Assembly: GCA_051004815.1 (NCBI GenBank) | Contig: JBPCJY010000254.1 | Coordinates: 1 to 20,222 of the forward strand | Source: JBBQXY01 sp051004815 | GTDB taxonomy: Bacteria > Chloroflexota > Ktedonobacteria > Ktedonobacterales > Ktedonobacteraceae | DNA: 20,222 bases | Reading direction: 5' to 3' | In this document: positions 6,879-14,569 of the stretch, one piece after another | Layout of the letters: every line of letters starts with the position of its first letter | Position numbering within the stretch: position 1 is the first letter of the stretch | Program-made: the position numbers and the translations under genes | Notes under the pieces: generated by a model | What the model was told of the DNA's origin: nothing | The model's database searches: none | What the model saw: the letters and a program-made list of their open reading frames with translations, nothing else

Positions 6879-7307
6879 TTATTGGTTGATCGTCATAGGA
6901 AGCCTCATCCATCCTGTGGTGTGTCCGGACATATTGCCACCAAACTCAAAATTGTGCCCCATCATCGATGACGCGAAGGTGTAATCAAAGGTCGATGTCA
7001 TACCAGGAGCGATGGTATCTATCATATGCAATGCACTGCTATGGATAGCATTCATCGACATATGCTCCATATCCATTCCCTCTGGCATCATCGCGAATTC
7101 TTGCGAAGAAGACCCGTTATTGGTGACTGTAAAGTGGTAAGGCACTCCTGGTGTGAATTTCATTACGGAAGAGGTAATAGTAGTGCCTGTAAGGGTGACT
7201 TGTACCTCTTGCGATGCCGATGGTGTGCTACTACTGCCACAGGCGGCCAGCACTACCAGAAGCATGCTCAATACAGCGAATAGGGCGAGAAAATGCCGAT
7301 ATTTCAT
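6879..7307 (-). CDS. Met/His-rich cupredoxin-like lipoprotein lacking the type 1 Cys
   Basis: A 142-residue exported lipoprotein. A signal peptide ends in the lipobox LAAC with lipidated Cys23, then a Ser-rich linker leads to a beta-rich domain (about 34-141). The end resembles the copper loop of plastocyanin-type cupredoxins (C-x3-G-H-x4-M), with His119 and Met124 present but Gly114 where the copper Cys should be. A Met/His cluster (MPEGMDMEHMSM, residues 74-85) offers an alternative copper site. It could carry or buffer copper at the outer face of the membrane, but would not be a blue copper electron carrier. Start at 7307: AGAAGGAA lies about 7 nt upstream on the minus strand and the signal peptide begins there; a start at 7334 would add 9 polar residues. 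Confidence 0.85.
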   Translation of the reverse strand: MKYRHFLALFAVLSMLLVVLAACGSSSTPSASQEVQVTLTGTTITSSVMKFTPGVPYHFTVTNNGSSSQEFAMMPEGMDMEHMSMNAIHSSALHMIDTIAPGMTSTFDYTFASSMMGHNFEFGGNMSGHTTGWMRLPMTINQ

Positions 7308-7536
7308 GATGTAATTCCTTCTAAATTTACTCAAATGTGGAGAGATGACGACTGGGAAGTGCTATCATGCTCTTCTATATTCCTGACAAACTAGTGGCTG
7401 TCGATAAGGAAACCCAAATCTATGTTTGGAGTATCGCACGCTCATGTCACACTAGCCTCTCAACATCTGCCTGCTTCATCACTTTTGAATCACAGTTTTT
7501 TTCTAGATAGAAACGATGATGATCTGGCTCTCAGCT

Positions 7537-7592
7537 AAAAAGCGGGAGCTTACCTGATGTGACTTCTGTAGTCTTGAACCAGGTAAGCTCCC
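7537..7592 (-). terminator. Strong rho-independent terminator of the CuA-like cupredoxin gene
   Basis: GGGAGCTTACCTG at 7544-7556 and CAGGTAAGCTCCC at 7580-7592 are perfect 13-bp arms. Read on the minus strand, downstream of the gene ending at 7627, the stem is followed by GC and five T (7541-7537). It separates this gene from the lipoprotein gene further on. The rest of the 7308-7626 gap holds only the latter's ribosome site. Confidence 0.8.
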
Positions 7593-7626
7593 TTTCTTTA
7601 GCAAGTTGCTTTCTTGCAGCTATTGG

Positions 7627-8307
7627 TCATTGTACGGTCAGGGTTCCCACCATATACCCCTGGGTCACCATTGGTCCCATCATTCCCATAGGGCCAGTGC
7701 CGCACGGGTCAAGGCACTGAAAGGTATAGGTCCCCGCTGATCCAGTACGGAAGGTAAAGGTCACCGTATTGAAATCCTTGCCATTCATCCCATCTCCTGG
7801 CAACGGGACATTCACATTGAGTTGCGGAATGGTGAAGGTGTGTGCGATCTTCTCCGCTGCCAGGGAAGCATACGCCCGTCCATCAGCAGTGGCACTGGTG
7901 CCTACCGTTCCTTGCACGGTAGTATAAGGGGAATTCTGGGGCATGACGGTATTGCCCAGATCATGATCTCGAATGGTGACGGTCACCAGACTGTTGGCTG
8001 GTACAACCAGGTTCGATGGCGCAAAGGCTGGCCAATCTTTTTGCAAACCGGGTTGATTCATGACGATATCTATGATCAGGTTTGTACTGGAAGCAACCGG
8101 AGTTCCCTGTAGGACAGGACTTTGCTGATTCCCACCCATCATCCCTTGATATCCTTGCTGACCATTCATTGTCCTGGAGGCATTGCCATTGTTTCCCATA
8201 AATCCGCTATTCGTCAGTGCCATTGCGCCCACCGTGCCACCAACTGCCAGCAGTGCTAATAGCACGAGTGCTACGACAAGGAGCATTTTTCTTCTAGTAT
8301 TACGCAT
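7627..8307 (-). CDS. Membrane-anchored CuA-like cupredoxin
   Basis: A 226-residue protein: an N-terminal membrane anchor or uncleaved signal (about 7-31), a Gly/Met/Asn-rich low-complexity linker (about 33-62), then a cupredoxin domain (about 75-226). The domain holds HTFTIPQLNVNVPLPG with His156, and CLDPCG with Cys198, Asp200 and Cys202, followed by Met209. The spacing fits the CuA motif of cytochrome oxidase subunit II (C-x-E-x-C-G-x2-H-x2-M), but the second His is Pro206. It is therefore a variant copper or electron-transfer protein on the outer face of the membrane, not a standard oxidase subunit. The start is the first Met of the basic N-terminus; the ribosome site is weak (GAGAG). It follows SHOCT gene 2 by 119 bp on the same strand. 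Confidence 0.83.
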   Translation of the reverse strand: MRNTRRKMLLVVALVLLALLAVGGTVGAMALTNSGFMGNNGNASRTMNGQQGYQGMMGGNQQSPVLQGTPVASSTNLIIDIVMNQPGLQKDWPAFAPSNLVVPANSLVTVTIRDHDLGNTVMPQNSPYTTVQGTVGTSATADGRAYASLAAEKIAHTFTIPQLNVNVPLPGDGMNGKDFNTVTFTFRTGSAGTYTFQCLDPCGTGPMGMMGPMVTQGYMVGTLTVQ

Positions 8308-8357
8308 TGTCTTTTCTCTCTTTTACTCTCTCTCGATTGAGACTTTCATTTTCACAT

Positions 8358-8402
8358 GCCAGGTGCTCTCTCTTACGCTTGTCAACGGAAGCGGCACCTG
8401 GC
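8358..8402 (-). repeat. Hairpin between SHOCT gene 2 and the cupredoxin gene
   Basis: GCCAGGTGC (8358-8366) and GCACCTGGC (8394-8402) form a perfect 9-bp stem with a 27-nt loop. It lies just after the SHOCT 2 stop and could attenuate read-through into the cupredoxin gene. No T-run follows on the minus strand. Confidence 0.45.
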
Positions 8403-8426
8403 GCATTCCAACGGCCGCCGCCAGCG

Positions 8427-8669
8427 TTACGCGACCGGGATTTCCTCTAGCCTGGCTCGCGCCTGTTCGTACCCGGCTGTGTCGATCTCTCCAGCGGCAT
8501 AGCGCCGCCGCAGGGTCTCCAGCGCCTGGTCGTGTTCAGAAAGCTGCTGGCGCGGGGATAGGCCGCGCATGACCCAGATCACCAAGAGAACAATGGCAAT
8601 CAGGAAGAGCACCATCATGCCCATTCCCAGCATCCACCAACTGCTATACATGCCAAATCCGTACATCAT
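8427..8669 (-). CDS. SHOCT-domain small membrane protein 2
   Basis: An 80-residue paralogue of the protein at 2819-3061, with the same length, same first six residues (MMYGFG) and same end (IPVA). It has a Met/Trp-rich N-terminus, one transmembrane helix (about 14-36), the RGLSPRQ loop and the SHOCT module YAAGEIDTAGYEQARARLEE. The first of two ATGs is chosen, with AGAGGAG about 9 nt upstream. Its control region at 8787-8843 matches that of paralogue 1, so both should respond to the same regulator. On the minus strand it precedes the CuA-like cupredoxin gene, which may be partly co-transcribed; this ties the SHOCT proteins to copper or envelope functions by context only. Confidence 0.88.
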   Translation of the reverse strand: MMYGFGMYSSWWMLGMGMMVLFLIAIVLLVIWVMRGLSPRQQLSEHDQALETLRRRYAAGEIDTAGYEQARARLEEIPVA

Positions 8670-8786
8670 ATTCGTATCTCCTCTTGCTTGTATGGTCTAT
8701 CTATGAACCATGTTTCTTCTTCATTCATCATTGCCATGTGGAGAAGGTCGCGTTGTGCGCTCTCGTCTCCCCCGGCTTCTATAGAA

Positions 8787-8843
8787 AGTATAGGCTAGTC
8801 ACGTCAAGAGCAGATGCGCGTTTTCATCAAGATTCGATCAAGA
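8787..8843 (-). promoter_or_regulatory. OmpR-type operator/promoter of SHOCT gene 2
   Basis: Read on the minus strand, TCTTGAT occurs at 8843-8837 and 8832-8826, and TCTTGAC at 8809-8803, with starts spaced 11 and 23 bp. TATACT lies at 8792-8787, 10 bp further. Spacing and 52 of 57 bases match the block at 2645-2701, and both TATACT boxes end 118 bp before the ATG. Downstream of the box the two leaders share little until the ribosome site. Confidence 0.7.
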
Positions 8844-8880
8844 ACTTTTTGATGCCATGATAAAGGATCCCCAACGTTGC

Positions 8881-10980
8881 TCATTCCTCAACAGATCTTC
8901 CTTTGACTGCATGCCACCTGAAATCACATATCGATGCTCCACTCGCAATTGTCCCTGTGCGCTTGAGTTCGGACCCCCACTGTCGAGCCAGTGGATAATC
9001 GAGTTTACACCAGGTGTTCACGCACAGGTCCGACAGGTTGTGCGTGCGAAAATGCTCTGCAACGGGACATTTGAGGCAATCAAACGCAACTACGTCTGGT
9101 GCGACCGTAACATCCTTCCAGAGATACGAAGGAGAATCAAAGGGGAATGTGCGAAACGCCGTTGTTGCGAAGCGCAGCTTTTTGAGGCTATCGTTGCTCA
9201 TCGCGCCGGCCATCGTCCACTGCACCGCCCCCATCTTCGTATACACCAGCCACGCCATATCGTAGATGAGGGTGGTCGCACCTTCCGCCGACTGTCCTGC
9301 CGAGAGCAGTGCCTCATACATCGCAATCGTCAGTGTACTCAGATGCACCATGAAGCGTGCTCCGAGTGTTTCCTGGGAAGGCACCGAGGGAGCAAGATCA
9401 GCATATCTCGCCCAGGTGCTTTCGAGCAGGTCATCAACCTCGTGGTCAGAATAGGCGTGTATGAACGCTTTGCGTGCGCTTGGATCCAAGAGAGATCTTA
9501 TGTTGGCGACATTGGGCTGAAACGCCTTCACCTGTTCGCTTAGCAATGTGAGTGCGTCGCCCCAGTTGGGCTGGAAAGAGACGTCACGCACTGACGGTTC
9601 GCGTATGGAAGCCGGAGGGAGCTCTCCAAAGAGCAGCAACTCAGGCAAAACACGCTCAGCCAACACGCTCAGCCTACCAAAATCAGTTGCCCGCTGCGCG
9701 AATTCATTGGCGATGATCGGGGGCATTTCTATTTCAAACTTCAGATTGGGCGTTAAGGTGAAGGCGAGGGCTTCCGCTGTCGTCAGGGCCTTTGCCTGCA
9801 AGAGTAAATCGCTTGGGAACACAAAACCAAATTTCGCGCCATTCCTAATGATGGCGAGATAGGTTTGTGTAAGGCTTCTTTCAGCAATCGTCGAGTTGTA
9901 GAAGAGCTCAGCCAGTTCTTTGAACGTCTCATAGTAGGCTTCCTCGTCTGCATGCTTAAGCCGTGTGGTTTGTTTGATGAGGTGATAGAATGCTCGTTTG
10001 AGTTGTCTTTGCAGCCCCGCGTACCAGTAGAGGATGAAGTGGTCTCGATGCTCGTCGCTGAGTTCTCCATACATGCCAAAGTCGAGGAGGACAATATTTC
10101 CATCCTCCGTGAAAAAGATATTGCCTGGATGCAGGTCTGCATGGAAGAAGCCGTCAGCGATGAACATCTTCATTTCCATCTCCAGCAGGCGGTGACTCAG
10201 GCGTTTGCGCTGGGTCTCCGAGAGCGTTGGTGTGATTTCGTGAAGTCTCAGTCCCGAGACGCGCTGCATCGTCAGTACTTTTGGGGTGACGAAATCCGAG
10301 TAGACCTGTGGAATGATGATATCGGGCCAAGCGGAGAAATTGTGTTTGAACCGCGCAAGCGTTTTGGCTTCGAGAGAGAAGTCGAGTTCCTGGAGTGTAT
10401 AGCGTTTGAACTCGTTGAAACCTGAGACGAGGTTGAGCCGACGAGCTTTTCCGGGGAAGAGACGCCTGAAGATTTCGATCAGCTCGGAGAGAAGAGCGAG
10501 ATCTGCCGTGATCCTTTCCTGCGCGAACGGTCGCTGCATTTTCACCGCCACCTGCGTACCATCGTTGAGCACTGCCAGGTGTACCTGTGCGAGCGAGGCA
10601 GCAGCAATCGGGTCTTCTTCAAACGAGCGAAAAAGTTCTTCGATTTCTTGCTTGAACTGCTCTTTGATCATCATTCTCACCTGGACGAATGAAAACGGAG
10701 GAACATGCTCCTGTAAACGTGCAAGTTCCGTAATGTACTCTTCGGGAAGTACATCCGGTCGCGTACTCAAGATTTGCCCTAGTTTGACAAAGAGAGGTCC
10801 CAGTTCCAGAAGCGACTGTGTGAATTGCTTGGGAACATCAAGATGGTGTTTTCGTTCTTCGGTCGTGAGTTTGCGAAACGAGCGAAAAGCCCAGTATTGG
10901 CGCATCACAAGCCGACTGATCTGTAGCAATCGTGACGTTTTTCGAAGGAACCTTGTATTTCTCGTAGGGAGAGCGTTCAT
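8881..10980 (-). CDS. ABC1/UbiB-family kinase-like protein with C-terminal ATC-hydrolase-like domain
   Basis: A 699-residue protein. The ABC1 (UbiB/ADCK) atypical kinase domain covers about 40-450: the KxGQ motif K66-L-G-Q69, an Ala-rich loop in place of the Gly-rich loop (AAASLAQVH, 126-134), VAVK with Lys147, an ELDF Glu198, HADLHPGN with Asp282 and Asn287, and DFG Asp300. Such proteins support ubiquinone or other isoprenoid-lipid metabolism, with ATPase activity. Unlike usual UbiB proteins there is no C-terminal membrane-helix pair. Instead residues about 544-690 resemble the L-2-amino-thiazoline-4-carboxylate hydrolase family, with Cys638, Cys653, Cys658, a T-x-T-I-x-x-G signature and CDFRW at Cys685. 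The start at 10980 has AAAGGAA 9 nt upstream. It is divergent from the HMA/copA genes. The catalytic state of the C-terminal domain is unknown. Confidence 0.9.
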   Translation of the reverse strand: MNALPTRNTRFLRKTSRLLQISRLVMRQYWAFRSFRKLTTEERKHHLDVPKQFTQSLLELGPLFVKLGQILSTRPDVLPEEYITELARLQEHVPPFSFVQVRMMIKEQFKQEIEELFRSFEEDPIAAASLAQVHLAVLNDGTQVAVKMQRPFAQERITADLALLSELIEIFRRLFPGKARRLNLVSGFNEFKRYTLQELDFSLEAKTLARFKHNFSAWPDIIIPQVYSDFVTPKVLTMQRVSGLRLHEITPTLSETQRKRLSHRLLEMEMKMFIADGFFHADLHPGNIFFTEDGNIVLLDFGMYGELSDEHRDHFILYWYAGLQRQLKRAFYHLIKQTTRLKHADEEAYYETFKELAELFYNSTIAERSLTQTYLAIIRNGAKFGFVFPSDLLLQAKALTTAEALAFTLTPNLKFEIEMPPIIANEFAQRATDFGRLSVLAERVLPELLLFGELPPASIREPSVRDVSFQPNWGDALTLLSEQVKAFQPNVANIRSLLDPSARKAFIHAYSDHEVDDLLESTWARYADLAPSVPSQETLGARFMVHLSTLTIAMYEALLSAGQSAEGATTLIYDMAWLVYTKMGAVQWTMAGAMSNDSLKKLRFATTAFRTFPFDSPSYLWKDVTVAPDVVAFDCLKCPVAEHFRTHNLSDLCVNTWCKLDYPLARQWGSELKRTGTIASGASICDFRWHAVKGRSVEE

Positions 10981-11417
10981 GTCATTATTCCTTTCAGTTT
11001 CCGTACCTGTATCACTCGCTCACAATTGGAACCAGGTATATTGTCCCCACTTTGATACTATTGCTTCATGCTGAGTCCTGACTGAGGGACGACTGATGAG
11101 CACCTGAATGATTTTCGCCTTTCCTCTTATACTGTTCACGAGGCTACCGCAATAAGTTTTGAGAAGAACCTGGACGATTCTGATTCTTACCCACATGTAA
11201 TAAACCGATTGTGGGAAAGAGCCTGGCAAGTGAAAGCCCCTACGCTACCTTGTTGTATCCTCAGCATTCCATCAGCTATGCTTCATCTCCTCCTCAGAAA
11301 TATCTCCGATACTGCTAATAGACGATTCGTTCCATGAAGCAAGGCAAAATGAAGTGATTTGCACGCTTACGAGAAATGTTGCGACCATGCAAGTCGCCTG
11401 GATAGAGGAACAGAGTC
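10981..11417. other. Divergent intergenic region between the kinase-like gene and the HMA gene
   Basis: A stretch of 437 bp with no convincing gene on either strand. It must hold promoters for the leftward ABC1 gene and the rightward HMA gene. Ribosome sites are visible at both edges (AAAGGAA near 10990 on the minus strand, GAGGAAC at 11406-11412), but I could not pick confident -35/-10 boxes or an operator. Confidence 0.5.
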
Positions 11418-11669
11418 ATGAAGACAACGCGTATCACCTTACCCATTGACAACTTGAGATGTGGTGGCGCACTCATCGTCGAACGTGCGCTTACTCGCAC
11501 ACCTGGAGTCGTCCGTGTCTATGTCAATGCCGCGTTAGAGATGGTGTATGTCGAGTATGACTCATCGCTCACGGATAGTGATCATCTGGTCGCTGCAATA
11601 GAGCGCACCGGATTCCGTGCCGGTGCGCCGAGTATCAGGAAACATCCATGTGTTGGCTCCGGGAAATGA
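11418..11669 (+). CDS. Small HMA-like copper-chaperone relative missing the second Cys
   Basis: An 83-residue protein with the beta-alpha-beta-beta-alpha-beta pattern of heavy-metal-associated (HMA) domains: TRITLPIDNLRCGGALIVER, TPGVVRVYVNAALEMVYVEY, DHLVAAIERTGF. The metal site in copper chaperones and CopA domains is M-x-C-x-x-C. Here only Cys15 remains, followed by GGALIVERAL; the canonical arrangement would be CGGCALxVERAL, so one codon appears to have been lost. A stray Cys lies near the C-terminus (HPCVGSGK). Tight binding of Cu(I) in the usual way is unlikely. The start has GAGGAAC about 6 nt upstream. It is 209 bp upstream of copA on the same strand. Confidence 0.8.
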   Translation: MKTTRITLPIDNLRCGGALIVERALTRTPGVVRVYVNAALEMVYVEYDSSLTDSDHLVAAIERTGFRAGAPSIRKHPCVGSGK

Positions 11670-11878
11670 GAAGCTTCTTTTCCACAACGCCTAAATTTTC
11701 AGCCCTCTTTTGAATACTCAGCTTAGCATCAGTTCTCCATCAAGCGAGTCTCAGTCAGGTAAAGCACAATAGAAGTAGATTGGGTGTGCAGTACGAACGC
11801 TGTACCGTGACAAAGTCTTACAACAGAGCTTTTTAGGACCTTTTCAAAGGCACTTTTTTCCCAAAAGAGGAACAACAG

Positions 11879-14569
11879 ATGATACAAACACCACAGTCAC
11901 AGCAAGGGGCGACCGTCCGCGACCCCATTTGTGGCATGACCATTGAAACAGGACAGGTGTTTGCACAGCGCACGGTCGGCGCGGAAACCTTCTCCTTCTG
12001 CTCTGCCAGGTGTGTGCAACAGTTTGACCGCGAACACGCGAGTTCGGCTACCACAGGTGTGTCCGAAAGAGGTGGACTTCTGCACATCGAACTCCCGGTC
12101 GTTGCTATTGATGGACAACATGGCGCAAGGCGATTGGAAGAACAGCTTAAAACGCTCCCAGGCGTGCGGCAGGTGACGGCCAATGCAAGTGCAAAATTGG
12201 TGCGCATTACCTATGACCCAGCGGAAACACAGGTGGAAAGCATTGTTAAACGAGCCAAAGCTGTTGGGTATACGATTGGTACCGCAACCACGCAGCTCGA
12301 CATCGAGGGCATGTATTGTGCATCCTGCGTTGTGACCATCGAAAAGGCCCTACAACAGACGCCGGGAGTGCTGACCGCTACGGTGAACCTGGCAACACAG
12401 CAGGCGCATGTGGCATATATCCCCGGTTTCATTGACCGTAAGAAATTAGCGCAGGCGATTGTAACGTCAGGGTATAAGGTGCGAGAACACGGTGCAACTG
12501 TTCCTGCTGAGTCATCTATCGACCGGGCTGAGCAGGGTCGCGCCCAAGAATATACGACTTTACTCAAGAAGTTCTGGTTCGCGGCTATCATTTCTCTGCC
12601 AGTGATTGTCTTCTCCTATCCAGAGTTCTTCCCTGGTTTACGCGACTGGTTGACACCTGGAAGTGATGCACGCCGCCTCGTCTGGGGTCTCCTTGGGCTG
12701 GTAACGATCCCCGTCATGGTTTGGGCTGGCAGCCACTTCTTTACGGGTATGTGGCAGGCCGTTAAACACCGCCAGGCCAACATGCATACATTGATCGCTA
12801 TCGGTATTTCCGCGGCCTGGTTGTACTCGACGGTGGCGGTGCTCGTACCACAAATCTTCCCCAAGGCGAATTTCGCCGAGGTCTTTTACGATGTGTCCGC
12901 GGTAGTCGTCGCGTTGGTCAATCTGGGCCTGGCACTCGAACTGCGAGCGAGGGGACGCACAAGCGAAGCCATTAAAAAAATGATCGGTTTACAGGCCAAG
13001 ACGGCGCGTGTAGTGCGGAATGGCGTTGAGGTAGACGTTCCTTTTGAAGAAGTCCTGGTGGGCGATTCCATCGTGGTACGCCCCGGCGAGAAGATTCCAG
13101 TCGATGGCGTGGTGCTGGATGGCAATTCGTCCGTAGACGAGAGTATGATTTCCGGAGAATCTATCCCGGTCGAGAAGCAAACTGGAGATGAGGTGATTGG
13201 TGCGACCATGAACCAGACTGGGAGTTTCCACTTTCGTGCCACAAAAGTAGGCAAGGATACGGCATTGGCTCAGATCATCCGGCTTGTCCAGGATGCCCAG
13301 GGATCGAAAGCCCCTATCCAGAAGGTCGTGGACCAGGTCTCGCACTACTTTGTCCCGACGGTCATGATCCTGGCGGTTGCCTCGGCCGTGATCTGGTTCA
13401 TCTTCGGACCGCAACCCAGCTACATCTACGCGCTGATTGTCTTTGTTACCACCCTGATTATCGCCTGCCCTTGTGCATTGGGTTTGGCGACTCCGACCAG
13501 CCTGACGGTTGGCATTGGCAAAGGCGCGGAGCAAGGCATCCTGATCCGCTCAGGTGATGCGATCCAAACTACGAAACAGCTACAGGTGGTTGTGCTGGAC
13601 AAGACCGGAACTATTACCAAAGGGAAACCAGAACTGACCAATGTGATCGCGGAAACGGGGTTTGATGAAGACGACATATTGCGCTTAGCGGCAACTATCG
13701 AGCGCAATTCAGCACATCCCCTGGCCAGTGCCATTCTCGCAGGAGCGAAGGTGCAAGGCATCACGCTGGCCGAGGCGAAGAGCTTCAACGCCGTCCCTGG
13801 TCACGGAGTCGAAGCGGATGTGGAGGGACGGCATATATTGCTGGGCAATGCCAAATTCATGGAGGTGAAACAGGTTGCGTTGGGTCGCCTGGTACCCGAA
13901 AGCCAGGGGCTGGCAGATAATGGCAAGACGCCAATGTATATCGCCATTGACGGAAAAGCGGCAGGGATTGTCGCCGTTGCCGATACGGTCAAGGAAGAAT
14001 CGGTGGCAGCGATCGCGGCACTCAAGCGGATGGGCATCCAGGTGGTCATGCTGACTGGCGATAACCGCCGTACAGCAGAAGCGATCGGGCGTCAGGTTGG
14101 GGTAGACCGCGTCATCGCGGAGGTCCTTCCACAAGATAAGGCCCATGAAATCCAGAAGCTCCAACTGGAAGGCAAGAAGGTTGGAATGGTCGGGGATGGT
14201 ATCAACGATGCGCCTGCGCTCACCCAGGCCGATGTCGGTCTGGCTATCGGAACGGGAACGGATGTGGCTATCGAGGCCGCGGATATCACACTCATTAGTG
14301 GGAGTCTGAGGGGAGTTGTCACCGCCATTCAAATCTCGCAAGCCACCATGCGCAATGTGTACCAGAACCTGTTCGGCGCGTTCATCTACAACGGGCTTGG
14401 GTTACCCATCGCTATGGGACTGCTCTATCCGTTCACCGGCATTCTACTGAGTCCACTCATCGCGGCAGCGGCGATGGCCGCCAGTTCCGTGACCGTCGTC
14501 ACCAATGCCAACCGTTTGCGCGGCTGGCATCCAAAAGAAACACAACCACACAACGAGGCACAATCATGA
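11879..14569 (+). CDS. copA: Cu(I)-translocating P-type ATPase with N-terminal YHS domain
   Basis: A P1B-1 ATPase of 896 residues that exports Cu(I) across the cytoplasmic membrane. In order: a YHS domain (about 13-52; DPICGM with Cys18, then Cys41 and Cys45), a degenerate HMA domain (about 68-133, no CxxC), and a canonical HMA domain (about 137-203, CASC at 147-150). The eight-helix membrane core follows, with the actuator loop SGES at 425-428, CPC at 530-532, phosphorylated Asp574 (DKTGT), His613-Pro614, and GDGIND at 772-777. TM7 has Tyr837-Asn838, and TM8 has Met866 and Ser869-Ser870; these with CPC are the Cu(I) signature. The ATG follows AGAGGA at 11866-11871. The stop overlaps the next ATG (ATGA), coupling it to the cupredoxin gene. 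Copper-inducible control is expected, but no clear CueR or CsoR operator was seen. Confidence 0.97.
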   Translation: MIQTPQSQQGATVRDPICGMTIETGQVFAQRTVGAETFSFCSARCVQQFDREHASSATTGVSERGGLLHIELPVVAIDGQHGARRLEEQLKTLPGVRQVTANASAKLVRITYDPAETQVESIVKRAKAVGYTIGTATTQLDIEGMYCASCVVTIEKALQQTPGVLTATVNLATQQAHVAYIPGFIDRKKLAQAIVTSGYKVREHGATVPAESSIDRAEQGRAQEYTTLLKKFWFAAIISLPVIVFSYPEFFPGLRDWLTPGSDARRLVWGLLGLVTIPVMVWAGSHFFTGMWQAVKHRQANMHTLIAIGISAAWLYSTVAVLVPQIFPKANFAEVFYDVSAVVVALVNLGLALELRARGRTSEAIKKMIGLQAKTARVVRNGVEVDVPFEEVLVGDSIVVRPGEKIPVDGVVLDGNSSVDESMISGESIPVEKQTGDEVIGATMNQTGSFHFRATKVGKDTALAQIIRLVQDAQGSKAPIQKVVDQVSHYFVPTVMILAVASAVIWFIFGPQPSYIYALIVFVTTLIIACPCALGLATPTSLTVGIGKGAEQGILIRSGDAIQTTKQLQVVVLDKTGTITKGKPELTNVIAETGFDEDDILRLAATIERNSAHPLASAILAGAKVQGITLAEAKSFNAVPGHGVEADVEGRHILLGNAKFMEVKQVALGRLVPESQGLADNGKTPMYIAIDGKAAGIVAVADTVKEESVAAIAALKRMGIQVVMLTGDNRRTAEAIGRQVGVDRVIAEVLPQDKAHEIQKLQLEGKKVGMVGDGINDAPALTQADVGLAIGTGTDVAIEAADITLISGSLRGVVTAIQISQATMRNVYQNLFGAFIYNGLGLPIAMGLLYPFTGILLSPLIAAAAMAASSVTVVTNANRLRGWHPKETQPHNEAQS

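Noticed and set aside
8857..9543. 228-residue plus-strand open frame opposite the kinase-like gene
   Set aside because: The minus strand encodes conserved ABC1 and hydrolase-like motifs; the plus frame is Arg/Cys-rich without pattern.
11020..11229. 69-residue minus-strand open frame upstream of the kinase-like gene
   Set aside because: No ribosome site, no recognisable features, and position in a divergent promoter region.
11785..11810. GTAC-N7-GTAC symmetry before copA as a CopY or CueR operator
   Set aside because: It does not match TACAnnTGTA or a CueR dyad with 19-bp promoter spacing; too weak to call.
13709..14341. 210-residue minus-strand open frame inside copA
   Set aside because: It is antisense to the GDGIND and nucleotide-binding region of CopA.
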